A DNA stretch of 64,000 nt from Acidimicrobiia bacterium (lineage in GTDB: Bacteria > Actinomycetota > Acidimicrobiia > Spongiisociales > UBA5794). Of the stretch, positions 1 through 7,052 are shown piece by piece. The translations under genes and the position numbers were made by a program. The first letter of the stretch is position 1, and each line of letters begins with the position of its first letter. The stretch covers positions 1 to 64,000 of the forward strand of contig DASWKR010000047.1 of NCBI GenBank assembly GCA_036396535.1. The letters are read 5' to 3'. Under the pieces are notes generated by a model. The model saw only the letters and a list, made by a program, of their open reading frames with translations. It was not told where the DNA came from and did not search any database.

Positions 1-737
1 ACCCAGGCGTCGTACGTCTCCCGCGCCGTCGCCGCGTTGGCCTTCGGGTGGTACGGAGTCTCGCCGGCGAAGGGCGTCTCTGCGCTTCGCTTCTCCCACG
101 TCGATGGGAGGAACTGAAACAAGCCTGCGGCCCCCGAGTTCGGGTTGAGGGCGAACGGGTCGCCGTTCGACTCGCAGTCGATGATGATCAGGGCGTTGTC
201 GGTCTGACCGATGTCGCCGAAGTTGCGGTCGACGAGGTTGCGCCATGCCTCCTCGTCGCGAGGACCCCGGTAGTTCAACTCGCAGTTGTGCTCCCGCTCG
301 GCCTTGCAGACGTCGCTGTAGAAGCCGCCGAAGGCCTTGTCGCGGCCTGCCTTGCCGAAGAGTCGGTCGTTGCCGTTGCCGCCGCGCAGCACGTCGTCCC
401 CTCTGCCGCCCCGGATCGTGTCGCCACCCTTCTCACCAAAGATGACGTCGTTGCCTGCATTTCCGAAGATCACGTCCTTGCCGGCCCCGCCGCAGATGAC
501 GTCGTTCCCGCCGCGCCCGCGGATGCGGTCGTCGCCTGCTCCCCCATCGATGACGTCGCGCCCCGAGGTGCCATCGATCTCATCGGGACCGGCGGTTCCT
601 CTGATCGTGACGGGGTGGCCGCCGCAGGTCGCCGACGCCGCACCGGCGCCGGCGGGCGTCGCGACGATGAGACCTGTGAGGAGGACGAGAACAGCCACGA
701 GACCTACGCCCCGCGAGCGGCTTTCAGTTGGCGCCAT
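1..737 (-). CDS. Secreted RTX-repeat protein with C-terminal lysozyme/transglycosylase-like domain (partial, 3' end outside window)
   Basis: The reading frame is open from ATG at 737 to the window edge, about 245 codons. Residues 1-35 form a Sec signal peptide (Arg-containing n-region, Val/Leu-rich core, AGA-type cleavage site). Residues about 38-140 are glycine/aspartate nonapeptide repeats of the GGxGxDxIxG type, which in the RTX family bind calcium as a parallel beta-roll. The rest resembles SLT/Rpf-type muramidase domains: IDCESNGDPFALNPNSGAAG, then GLFQFLPSTW, with the Glu of CESNGDP as the likely catalytic acid. It is a tandem paralogue of the next gene. A GATACT box ends 8 nt before the ATG and no Shine-Dalgarno is visible. 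It probably acts on cell-wall peptidoglycan outside the cell. The enzymatic class is inferred from motifs only. Confidence 0.8.
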   Translation of the reverse strand, partial: MAPTESRSRGVGLVAVLVLLTGLIVATPAGAGAASATCGGHPVTIRGTAGPDEIDGTSGRDVIDGGAGDDRIRGRGGNDVICGGAGKDVIFGNAGNDVIFGEKGGDTIRGGRGDDVLRGGNGNDRLFGKAGRDKAFGGFYSDVCKAEREHNCELNYRGPRDEEAWRNLVDRNFGDIGQTDNALIIIDCESNGDPFALNPNSGAAGLFQFLPSTWEKRSAETPFAGETPYHPKANAATARETYDAW

Positions 738-809
738 GCCCCAGGAGTATCGGCAGAAAGCATGCGAACCTTCAAACCGACAATTGGCAGAGCCTGGGGG
801 GCACCAGGG

Positions 810-1670
810 TCAATCGGCGCGCGCCGACTTGTACTTGCAGTCGTACTCGACGATCTTGCAGCGGCAGTTCGTCCACGGATCCCATCCGCCGCCTCCTCGA
901 TCCTCGCTCCACTCGTAGAGGAAGCGCGCCGAGGCCGTGGCCGCCACGGGGTGATATGGCGTCTCGCCTGCCCACCCCGCCCCGTCGCTCGCCCAGTCCC
1001 ACGTATCGGGGATGAACTGGAACAGCCCCTTGGGTCCGTGACCGTCCGGGTTGTACGCGAACGGGTCGCCATTGGATTCGCAGTCGACGATCGTGAGCGC
1101 GTTCGCCGTCTGCCCGATGTCGCCGAAGTACTCATCAACGAGGGCCTCCCACAGTTCCACCGGGCGGGGCCCTCTGTAGTCGAGCTCGCACCTCGACTCA
1201 TCCTCGGCGCGGCACACATCGCTCCACCGTGACCCGCCGGCGAAATCGACACCGCCCCTGCCGAAGATCCGATCATTCCCGCCCCCTCCGAACAGCGAAT
1301 CGTCTTGGCCACCGCCGTAGAGCCGGTCGTGACCATGGTTGCCGTGAACGGTGTCCGCGCCGGGCCCCCCATAGAGCACGTCCTTGCCTTGCCCTCCGTG
1401 AATATCGTCTCGCCCGGCGCCGCCGCAGATGAGGTCGTTGCCTCCGCGGCCCCGGATGACGTCGCGGCCGCCCTTGCCCACCACCACGTCACTGGCCGGG
1501 GTCCCTTCGATCAGGTCGTCGGCAGACGTGCCGACGATCGTGGCAACGACACCATGGCAGAGCTCGACCGCGGCGGACGCCACCCCGATCGGGGAGGCGC
1601 TGAGTGAGCCGATGAGGGCGAGCGAAGCCGCCAAGCGCACTGCTCCGCCGGCTGGGGGCTGACGAGCCAC
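810..1670 (-). CDS. Secreted RTX-repeat protein with lysozyme/transglycosylase-like domain
   Basis: This 286-residue protein is a complete paralogue of the preceding gene. It has a signal peptide (about 1-34), then a module opening with a Cys and GVVATIVGTSADD and ending in GGNDLICGG, then RTX nonapeptides to about residue 155. A linker containing two Cys precedes the catalytic-looking segment IVDCESNGDPFAYNPDG followed by GLFQFIPDTW, the conserved Glu/GLFQ pattern of SLT/Rpf-like muramidases. The C-terminus has three more Cys (NCRCK, YDCKYK), suggesting disulfides in an exported protein. The start is GTG at 1670 with a TACCCT box 7 nt upstream and no Shine-Dalgarno, consistent with a leaderless transcript. 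Likely role: calcium-dependent cell-wall remodelling. The substrate cannot be read from the sequence. Confidence 0.8.
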   Translation of the reverse strand: MARQPPAGGAVRLAASLALIGSLSASPIGVASAAVELCHGVVATIVGTSADDLIEGTPASDVVVGKGGRDVIRGRGGNDLICGGAGRDDIHGGQGKDVLYGGPGADTVHGNHGHDRLYGGGQDDSLFGGGGNDRIFGRGGVDFAGGSRWSDVCRAEDESRCELDYRGPRPVELWEALVDEYFGDIGQTANALTIVDCESNGDPFAYNPDGHGPKGLFQFIPDTWDWASDGAGWAGETPYHPVAATASARFLYEWSEDRGGGGWDPWTNCRCKIVEYDCKYKSARAD

Positions 1671-1713
1671 GGGCCCGAGGGTACCGATGGCACCACGCGA
1701 TCTTCAATCGAGA

Positions 1714-2841
1714 TCAGGCGGCGGTCCGTTCCGCCTGTTCGAGGACCCGGAGCACGTTGTCACCCAGGGTCATCCGGATCTCCTGCTCGGGCCATCCCCG
1801 GCGCAGCAGCTCCTCGGTGACGGCTGGGAAGCACGAGACGTCCTCGAGGCCGGTCGGCGTCGTTTCGATCCCGTCGAAGTCGCTACCGATCCCGACCGAG
1901 GCGACCCCTGCGACCTCGGCGATGTGCTCCAGGTGGTCGACGACGTGGCCGACCGTTCCCGGGTCGAGTTGCATCGCCGTCGCCCGTGCCGCGCTCGCAG
2001 CGGCAAAGCCGGCCTCGTCCTGCGGGTCGAACTCGGCGCGCAGCGCCCGCTCCGCCTCGAACATGTCGAGGGCGGATCGCGCCGTCGACGCCACGACGAA
2101 TGCCGGGCAGAACACGGCCATCACGACGCCTCCGGTCTCGCCGACTGCACGCAGCACGTCGTCCGGGACGTTGCGAGGGTGGTCCGTGACCGCTCGGGCG
2201 CCCGAATGAGAGGCGATCACAGGGACCACGCTGGCGTCGATGGCGTGTCGCATCGTGGCGGCCGACACGTGCGAGATGTCGACGAGCATCCCGAGGCGGT
2301 TCATCTCGCGGACGACCTCCCTGCCGAAGCCGGTCAACCCGCCGTTCGATTCGATGTCGGTTGCCGAGTCGGCCCACTCGATCGTGGAGCCGTGCGTGAG
2401 CGTCATGTAGCGCACCCCCGCTGCGGCGAGTGCTTCGAGCTTGTCGAGGGAGCCTTCTATGGCGTGCCCGCCTTCGGCGCCGATCAGGCTCGCCACCTTG
2501 CGCTCCTCCCGCGCCCTCATGACGTCTGCCGCGGTGGTCGCCGGCGTCAGCCTCCGAGGATCGGCGGCGACCATTGCCTGGACGAGCGAGACCTGCGCCA
2601 TGACCTCATCGAATGGGTCGGGACGCCAGGACGGGACATATACGGACCAGAACTGTCCGCCGACGCCGCCCTCGAGCAACCTGGCGGTGTCCGTGTGGTA
2701 TCCGGCGAGGTGCCGTCGAGGGTCCGCGACGTCGAGACTTCCGCCCGCTCTCACCCGTATCGCCCACGGCAGGTCGTTGTGCCCATCGACGACGGGGAGG
2801 CTGGCGTGGATGTGCTTCGCCTCGGCGGCGAAGTCGGTCAT
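1714..2841 (-). CDS. Membrane dipeptidase (renal-dipeptidase-like, peptidase family M19)
   Basis: This 375-residue protein belongs to the M19 dipeptidase/amidohydrolase superfamily, zinc enzymes that hydrolyse dipeptides (often D-containing) and related amides. Visible motifs are VVDGHNDLPW near the N-terminus (HxD metal ligands), EGGHAIEG (bridging Glu), YMTLTHGSTIEW, VDISHVS and IASHSGARAV (metal His), and IGSDFDGIE near the C-terminus. No signal peptide is seen, so it is probably cytoplasmic. The ATG at 2841 overlaps the stop of the upstream AhpD-like gene (ATGA), so the two are translationally coupled. An in-frame upstream extension exists but is Arg-rich shadow sequence. Why a dipeptidase is coupled to a peroxidase-like protein is not clear from the sequence. 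Confidence 0.9.
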   Translation of the reverse strand: MTDFAAEAKHIHASLPVVDGHNDLPWAIRVRAGGSLDVADPRRHLAGYHTDTARLLEGGVGGQFWSVYVPSWRPDPFDEVMAQVSLVQAMVAADPRRLTPATTAADVMRAREERKVASLIGAEGGHAIEGSLDKLEALAAAGVRYMTLTHGSTIEWADSATDIESNGGLTGFGREVVREMNRLGMLVDISHVSAATMRHAIDASVVPVIASHSGARAVTDHPRNVPDDVLRAVGETGGVVMAVFCPAFVVASTARSALDMFEAERALRAEFDPQDEAGFAAASAARATAMQLDPGTVGHVVDHLEHIAEVAGVASVGIGSDFDGIETTPTGLEDVSCFPAVTEELLRRGWPEQEIRMTLGDNVLRVLEQAERTAA

Positions 2842-3389
2842 CCTCCCGTTCCCCACGTCTCGAGTGTCACGCCGAGCCCGTCCGCCATCCGGTTGACGTA
2901 GGCGTAGTACGAGGTCACCTCGCAGATGTCGAGGATGTCGCGATCCCCGAATCCCTCTCGCCGCAGGTTCCCGATGTCGTCCTCGGTGACGGATGCCGGG
3001 GCGACCGTCAGCTTGACGGCATAGTCGAGCATGGCGCATCTCGCGGCGCTCAAGCCGGCTGTTCGCCAGTCGCTCTCGATGCGTCCGAGCAGGTCGTCGT
3101 CGCGGAGGAGGCGGCGCAGACCGCGCCGGTGATGGACGACTCAGTAGTGACAGTCGTTCACGGAGCTGACGACGAGGGCGATCAGCTCCCTCTCCACCTT
3201 GCGCAGGGTCTTCGTGCCTGCCATCGCCGACCGATAGAGAGCGTCGTGAGCCGCCATGGCTGCCGGGTTCAGGGAGTGGATCTGCATGATGTTATCGACG
3301 CGCCGCGCCTCCGGGTCCTCGACTCGACGGCGCATCTCGGCGAGATCGCCGGACCACTCGTCCTCACGGATCGTCTCGATCCAGGCCAC
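2838..3389 (-). CDS. AhpD-like peroxidase-related protein, predicted selenoprotein (UGA at codon 83 read as Sec)
   Basis: Read straight through the in-frame TGA at 3143-3141, this is one continuous 183-residue protein of the carboxymuconolactone decarboxylase/AhpD superfamily, peroxidase-related branch. The N-terminus AWIETIREDEW and the centre VVSSVNDCHY-U-VVHH match the family pattern NxCxYCxxHH, with Sec83 replacing the second Cys of CxxC and Cys80 kept. The half after the TGA (YAVKLTVAPASVTEDDI, then DILDICEVTSYYAYVNRMAD) is the conserved C-terminal helix region, so both halves are intact. The start is GTG at 3389 with GGAGGT 6 nt upstream. A SECIS-like hairpin follows the UGA. In AhpD the CxxC pair performs thiol-peroxide chemistry, and Sec would raise reactivity. 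The alternative is a simple nonsense pseudogene, which fits the SECIS poorly. selA, selB, selC and selD are not in this window. Confidence 0.86.
3096..3143 (-). promoter_or_regulatory. Bacterial SECIS element after the in-frame UGA
   Basis: Directly after the UGA (3143-3141) comes GTCGTC (3140-3135), which can pair with GACGAC (3101-3096). Inside lies a perfect 6-bp stem CGGCGC (3128-3123)/GCGCCG (3117-3112) closed by the 5-nt loop GGTCT (3122-3118). From memory, the apical GGUCU and its start 18 nt after the UGA match the Escherichia coli fdhF SECIS recognised by SelB. The element lies inside the coding sequence, as in bacteria generally. Confidence 0.82.
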
Positions 3390-3477
3390 GTTGCACCTCC
3401 GCTCCTTGCCGCGGCACGGCCGGACGGTACTGGCCTCGTCCAGGCGGCACCGGTCACCGATGTAGCCTCCCTGCCGA

Positions 3478-4101
3478 ATGCGCCCCGCCGCCGAGCTGCT
3501 GTTGATCGAGAGCGCGGCGCTGCGCATCGCCCTCGCCCCTGTCCCGCCCGACGACTTCGATCGTCCGACCGTCTGCGTCGGCTGGAGCGTTCGGGACGTC
3601 ATCGCCCATTGTGCGGCAGCGCTTACCCGCACGGCATCGGGCGACCTGCACGACTTCTCACCCGAAGCCAATCAATCAGACGTGGACGCCAGAAAGTCGT
3701 GGCAGCTCGAGGAATTGCTCGAAGAGCTCCATCGCGGCTACCAGGACGCCGCGGTCGCCATCGACCGGTCCGGAGGGGCACTCGACGGCGTCGGTCTCGG
3801 TGAGTGGATCCACGGCGGTGACATCCGTGAGGCGCTCGGGCTGCCGGGCGCGTACGTCAGCGAAGGATCCGACCTCGCCGTCCCCCTCCTCGTCGAGCGC
3901 AGCGCCTCCCGCAGCATGCGGAGCGTGGTCGCCACGATCGACGGCGAGGTGCACTCTCTCGGGAGGGACGACGGGACGCCGGCCGCCACGCTCGTGACCG
4001 ATGTGGAGACATTCGTGCGACTCTGCGGAGGACGCAGCCCGAATGGCGCCGGGTTCACATTGGAGGGCGCCGCTCCCGACGACCTCGTGCTGTTCAGCTG
4101 A
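3478..4101 (+). CDS. Maleylpyruvate isomerase family mycothiol-dependent (DinB-like) protein
   Basis: This 207-residue protein has the layout of the actinobacterial maleylpyruvate-isomerase N-terminal/DinB-like family. An N-terminal helical bundle contains GWSVRDVIAHCAAAL, whose His is the usual first metal ligand. A second metal segment is GLGEWIHGGDIREALGLP with conserved His and Asp. The C-terminus is an SCP2-like alpha/beta domain. The family uses mycothiol as cofactor or in thiol-transfer reactions; the substrate here is unknown. It is divergent from the AhpD-like selenoprotein with 88 nt between the starts, so a link to thiol/redox metabolism is plausible but inferred. A TAGCCT box ends 9 nt before the ATG, consistent with leaderless transcription. 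Confidence 0.75.
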   Translation: MRPAAELLLIESAALRIALAPVPPDDFDRPTVCVGWSVRDVIAHCAAALTRTASGDLHDFSPEANQSDVDARKSWQLEELLEELHRGYQDAAVAIDRSGGALDGVGLGEWIHGGDIREALGLPGAYVSEGSDLAVPLLVERSASRSMRSVVATIDGEVHSLGRDDGTPAATLVTDVETFVRLCGGRSPNGAGFTLEGAAPDDLVLFS

Positions 4102-4126
4102 GCTCGCTCGGCGGTGCGGCGCGCCT

Positions 4127-4381
4127 TCAGTGGTTGCGCAACGCCGAGATGAGCCGACGTTTCGACATCTTCGAGCGTCCGCTGATGCCGACGTCCTTCG
4201 CCTTGTCGTACAGCTCGTCCTTCGTCCACTCCTCGTACTTCGCAGCCTTGCCGCCGCGTCTGCCCGCAACGGATGCCGGGGTGTTGGCGATGCGGGCCGC
4301 CTTCTTCTTGCTCATCCCGTCCTCTCGCATCGCCTCGTACCGGTCGTCGTCCTCGACGGTCGGCCTGTCTCGCTTCGGCAT
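4127..4381 (-). CDS. Small basic Rho-N/SAP-like protein (DUF7218 type)
   Basis: This 84-residue, highly charged protein starts MPKRDRPTVEDDDRYEAMRE. It continues with the basic segment MSKKKAARIANTPAS and ends with a helix-extended-loop-helix like the Rho N-terminal/SAP fold (WTKDELYDKAKDVGISG, then SKMSKRRLISALRNH). Such domains bind nucleic acid. Homologues are common small actinobacterial proteins of unknown role. The start at 4381 is preferred over an in-frame ATG 10 codons upstream because GGAGA lies just ahead of it. It is convergent with the maleylpyruvate-isomerase-like gene. Confidence 0.7.
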   Translation of the reverse strand: MPKRDRPTVEDDDRYEAMREDGMSKKKAARIANTPASVAGRRGGKAAKYEEWTKDELYDKAKDVGISGRSKMSKRRLISALRNH

Positions 4382-4488
4382 CGCCTCTCCTCTCTCGAGT
4401 CGCGCCGCCACGTACCCGCCGGCGTCGCACCTGAAACTGGCCGGCGTCGTCCAATGGGCGAGCGAGCGTCACCGCATAGAATCGGTCC

Positions 4489-4896
4489 ATGGGCGCCTGG
4501 GACATCGGGCCCTTCGACAACGACGACGCCGCAGACTGGGTGTGGAAGCTGGACGGGGCCTCCGACTATGCATACGTCGTCGCCGCACTCGCACCAGTAG
4601 CGAGGTGCGACCGAGACGCCCAACTCGCCGCCTGGGATGCCTCCGTCGCCGTTGCCGCTGCAGAGTCGCTGGCCGCCGCCGCACAGCGACCGGGGCCGTG
4701 GCGACTGCCCGAGTCGGTGTGCTCATGGATCGACCGTATCGAGAGGGCGCCGACGCCGGACGAGCGTGAGGTCGCCAGGGCCGCCGTGCAGCGGGCGGGG
4801 ACGGCGCCTTCCGAGCTCCTCGAGATGTGGAACGAGGCGGGCGCCGATGAGTGGCTCGCCGGCCTCGGTGATCTGGACGGGCGGCTCGCTCCCTGA
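4489..4896 (+). CDS. DUF4259 domain protein
   Basis: This 135-residue protein opens with MGAWDIGPFDNDDAADWVW, the diagnostic N-terminus of the DUF4259 family, whose members are small soluble proteins of unknown function. No signal peptide or membrane segment is visible, and the body is Ala-rich and helical. A TAGAAT box (4477-4482) ends 6 nt before the ATG with no Shine-Dalgarno, so the transcript is probably leaderless. It is convergent with the SufR-like regulator gene downstream. Confidence 0.8.
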   Translation: MGAWDIGPFDNDDAADWVWKLDGASDYAYVVAALAPVARCDRDAQLAAWDASVAVAAAESLAAAAQRPGPWRLPESVCSWIDRIERAPTPDEREVARAAVQRAGTAPSELLEMWNEAGADEWLAGLGDLDGRLAP

Positions 4897-4902
4897 TTCC
4901 GG

Positions 4903-5598
4903 TCAGACCTGAGTGATGCAGTCCTCGTCTGCGGTGGCGTGCGGGGTGAGCACTGCGAGAGTGGTCTGGCGGGTGGCTCCGAGCAGCCCGCGCACGATGC
5001 CTTGGTCGAGCCGACAGACCACCTCGGGGTGGTTCGCCGCGGTGTCGCCGAACGGACAGAAGCGGCTGATGATCTGCCTGTCGTCGGTGTTGGCCTCCGC
5101 CTCGAAGCCGACGCCCATCATCGCTCTGGCGACGGCCTGCACGGCCTCGGTGAACCCGGCCTCCTCGGGTAGCCCGATCTCGGCGGCCAGCTCACGTCCA
5201 TATTCCCGGCCCACCTCCTCGGCGACGGCGGCGGCAGTGGTCGGGGAGAGGCGCTCGACGACTCGAACGAGCAACTCGGACAGCAGGTCGTATCGGCGGG
5301 CCGGGAACTGCAGCGACACCTCCTTCGAGGTGACTTCGTAGTGCTTGGCCGGGCGGCCGGCACCCGGTCCCTGCTTTCCAGAGCGCCTGCGGTGCGTCAC
5401 CTGCAGATACCCGTCGTCGACGAGTCGGTCGAGGTGGTGGCGCGCCACGTTCGTGTGGATGGCGAAGAGGGCCGCGATCTCTGATGCGGTGACGGACTCT
5501 GGGGCCTCGCGGACGGAGACGTAGATCCCGCGCCGGGTCGGATCGCCGAGCGAGGCGGCGAGGTCTCCGATCTGCTTGTCGAACAGACTCGTATCCAT
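4903..5598 (-). CDS. SufR-like winged-helix Fe-S-responsive transcriptional regulator
   Basis: This 231-residue protein has an N-terminal winged-helix DNA-binding domain (about 10-95; TASEIAALFAIHTNVARHHL is the recognition region, then the wing YLQVTHRRRSGKQGP). A C-terminal sensor domain carries three Cys: C181 in RFCPFGD, C195 in EVVCRL and C227 in DEDCI. This spacing resembles actinobacterial SufR proteins, where three Cys hold an Fe-S cluster and the holo form represses Fe-S assembly genes. It is divergent from mrp/apbC, an Fe-S carrier gene, with a 92-nt gap containing a perfect inverted repeat. That supports control of mrp and itself. A role at a suf operon elsewhere is possible but not shown. 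Confidence 0.78.
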   Translation of the reverse strand: MDTSLFDKQIGDLAASLGDPTRRGIYVSVREAPESVTASEIAALFAIHTNVARHHLDRLVDDGYLQVTHRRRSGKQGPGAGRPAKHYEVTSKEVSLQFPARRYDLLSELLVRVVERLSPTTAAAVAEEVGREYGRELAAEIGLPEEAGFTEAVQAVARAMMGVGFEAEANTDDRQIISRFCPFGDTAANHPEVVCRLDQGIVRGLLGATRQTTLAVLTPHATADEDCITQV

Positions 5599-5660
5599 GT
5601 CGCGGGCTCCTCATCGGTGGCGGGGCCCGGAAGGGGAGAACCCGACCTCCACTATAGTTT

Positions 5661-5679
5661 CTATCTACTACGCAGATAG
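5661..5679. promoter_or_regulatory. Inverted repeat CTATCT-N7-AGATAG, candidate operator for the SufR-like regulator
   Basis: CTATCT (5661-5666) and AGATAG (5674-5679) form a perfect 6-bp inverted repeat between sufR-like and mrp. It runs into the mrp Shine-Dalgarno (AGGAG, 5678-5682) and lies just after a TATAGT box (5653-5658) that could be the mrp -10. A regulator bound here would block both promoter clearance and translation of mrp. Operator function is inferred from position. Confidence 0.5.
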
Positions 5680-5690
5680 GAGATGCAGTT

Positions 5691-6788
5691 TTGGTAGACG
5701 TCGCTGCGCTCAGGGCTGCCATCGGGGCAGTGGAGGATCCCGAGATCCATCGATCACTCGAAGAGCTGAACATGCTGCGCGATCTGCAGGTCGCCGACGA
5801 CGGTTCCGTCAGCGCCCTCGTCGCGCTGACCATCCCCGGCTGTCCCCTCAAGGACAAGCTGACCGCAGACGTGACCGCCGCAGCCATGGCGGTTCCGGGC
5901 GTCACCCGAGTCGACGTGGAGTTCACCCACATGACGGACGAGGAGCGAGCCGGCCTCGTCGAGCACGTCCGCGGCGCTCCGACCCGTGAGATCACCATCG
6001 GTAGGCCCGGCTCCAACACCAGGGTCATCGCCGTGTCGTCCGGCAAGGGCGGCGTCGGCAAGTCCTCGGTGACCGCCAACCTCGGGGTGGCGCTCGCCAG
6101 GCTCGGCAAGACGGTCGGCATCATCGACGCCGACGTCTGGGGGTTCTCGATTCCGAAGATGCTCGGCGCCGACCGCCAGCCGACCGTGATCGACGAGACG
6201 CTGCTGCCGCCCGAGATTCACGGCGTTCGCATCATGTCGATGGACTACTTCGTGCAGCCCGACCAGGCTGTCATCTGGCGCGGTCCGATGCTCCACAAGG
6301 CGCTCGAGCAGTTCCTCGCAGACGTCCACTGGGGGGACCCGGATTTCCTCCTCATCGACATGCCCCCGGGCACGGGCGACATCGCCATCTCGATGTCGCA
6401 GTTCCTGCCGCGGGCTCAGGCGATCGTTGTCACGACCCCTCAGATCACCGCGCAGCGTGTCGCCAAGCGGGCGGCCCTGATGGCCCGCAAGGTCAACCAG
6501 GAGGTCATCGGCGTCGTCGAGAACATGTCGTGGTTCACGGGCGACGACGGCAAGCGCTACGCGATCTTCGGCGAAGGCGGCGGTCAGTCTCTCGCCGACG
6601 AGCTCGAGGTGCCGCTACTCGGCCAGATCCCACTCGTGCCTGCGCTGCGTGAGGGTGCCGACCGCGGCCAGCCCGCGACGATCGCCGACCCGGGCGGAGA
6701 GGCGACGCTCGCTTTCCAGGACCTCGCCCACGAGGTCGAGGCCCGCAAACCTCGCCTGCGAAGCCACCCGGAGCTCATCGTCCGCTAG
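5691..6788 (+). CDS. mrp: Mrp/ApbC P-loop ATPase, iron-sulfur cluster carrier
   Basis: This 365-residue protein has an N-terminal MIP18/DUF59 domain (about 1-90, with AIGAVEDPEIHRSLEELNM). The Mrp/NBP35 P-loop domain follows, with the deviant Walker A SSGKGGVGKSSVTANL, DADVWGFSIPKMLG, DMPPGTGDIAISMSQ and ENMSWFTGDDG. The CxxC seen after ENMS in many ApbC proteins is absent; as I recall, this is common in actinobacterial Mrp. It should carry and deliver Fe-S clusters in the cytoplasm using ATP. The TTG at 5691 has AGGAG 8 nt upstream. An ATG at 5683 is out of frame and stops at once. It is divergent from the SufR-like regulator, which probably controls it. Confidence 0.9.
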   Translation: MVDVAALRAAIGAVEDPEIHRSLEELNMLRDLQVADDGSVSALVALTIPGCPLKDKLTADVTAAAMAVPGVTRVDVEFTHMTDEERAGLVEHVRGAPTREITIGRPGSNTRVIAVSSGKGGVGKSSVTANLGVALARLGKTVGIIDADVWGFSIPKMLGADRQPTVIDETLLPPEIHGVRIMSMDYFVQPDQAVIWRGPMLHKALEQFLADVHWGDPDFLLIDMPPGTGDIAISMSQFLPRAQAIVVTTPQITAQRVAKRAALMARKVNQEVIGVVENMSWFTGDDGKRYAIFGEGGGQSLADELEVPLLGQIPLVPALREGADRGQPATIADPGGEATLAFQDLAHEVEARKPRLRSHPELIVR

Positions 6789-6797
6789 ATCGAACTT

Positions 6798-6990
6798 CCG
6801 TTCTTGCGTCCCTCCGACGCCTATGTGCGATGTGGGGACGCCGGAACGAGTGACGCCACCCGCCGATCCGTTCTTGCGTCCCTGCGACGCCTATGTGCGA
6901 TGTGGGGACGCCGGAACGGGTGACGCCACCCGCCGATCCGTTCTTGCGTCCCTGCGACGCGTATGTGCGATGTGGGGACGCCGGAACGGG
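6798..6990. repeat. Three tandem copies of a 53-nt imperfect palindrome, period 70 nt
   Basis: Copies occupy 6798-6850, 6868-6920 and 6938-6990, separated by identical 17-nt spacers. Each begins CCGTTCTTGCGTCCC and ends GGGGACGCCGGAACG, arms that are near-complementary, so each can fold into a long hairpin. Copies differ by only one to three bases. A diverged fourth copy lies at 43327-43378. They fill most of the 264-nt gap between mrp and the DUF3107 gene. REP/BIME-like dispersed elements are the closest analogy. Confidence 0.85.
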
Positions 6991-7052
6991 GCGAGACGGG
7001 GGAGGGTGGACCGGCCCCGTGGTAGCTTCCCTCGATCCAACGGAGGACATCC

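Noticed and set aside
48-1232. 394-residue plus-strand open frame
   Set aside because: It is the antisense of two RTX genes; the regular GGxGxD codons keep the opposite strand open. Composition is Val/Ala/Asp-rich with no recognisable domain.
3141-3143. TGA as an ordinary nonsense mutation splitting the AhpD-like gene into two pieces
   Set aside because: Both halves keep conserved family motifs, the TGA replaces exactly one functional Cys, and a SECIS-like hairpin with a GGTCT loop follows at the right distance. A random stop would not be expected to meet all of these.
5683-5691. ATG at 5683 as the mrp start
   Set aside because: It is out of frame with mrp and meets a stop after three codons; TTG at 5691 fits the AGGAG spacing and the protein alignment.
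6798-6990. CRISPR array
   Set aside because: The spacers are identical to each other, the repeats are palindromic and 53 nt long, and there are no cas genes.
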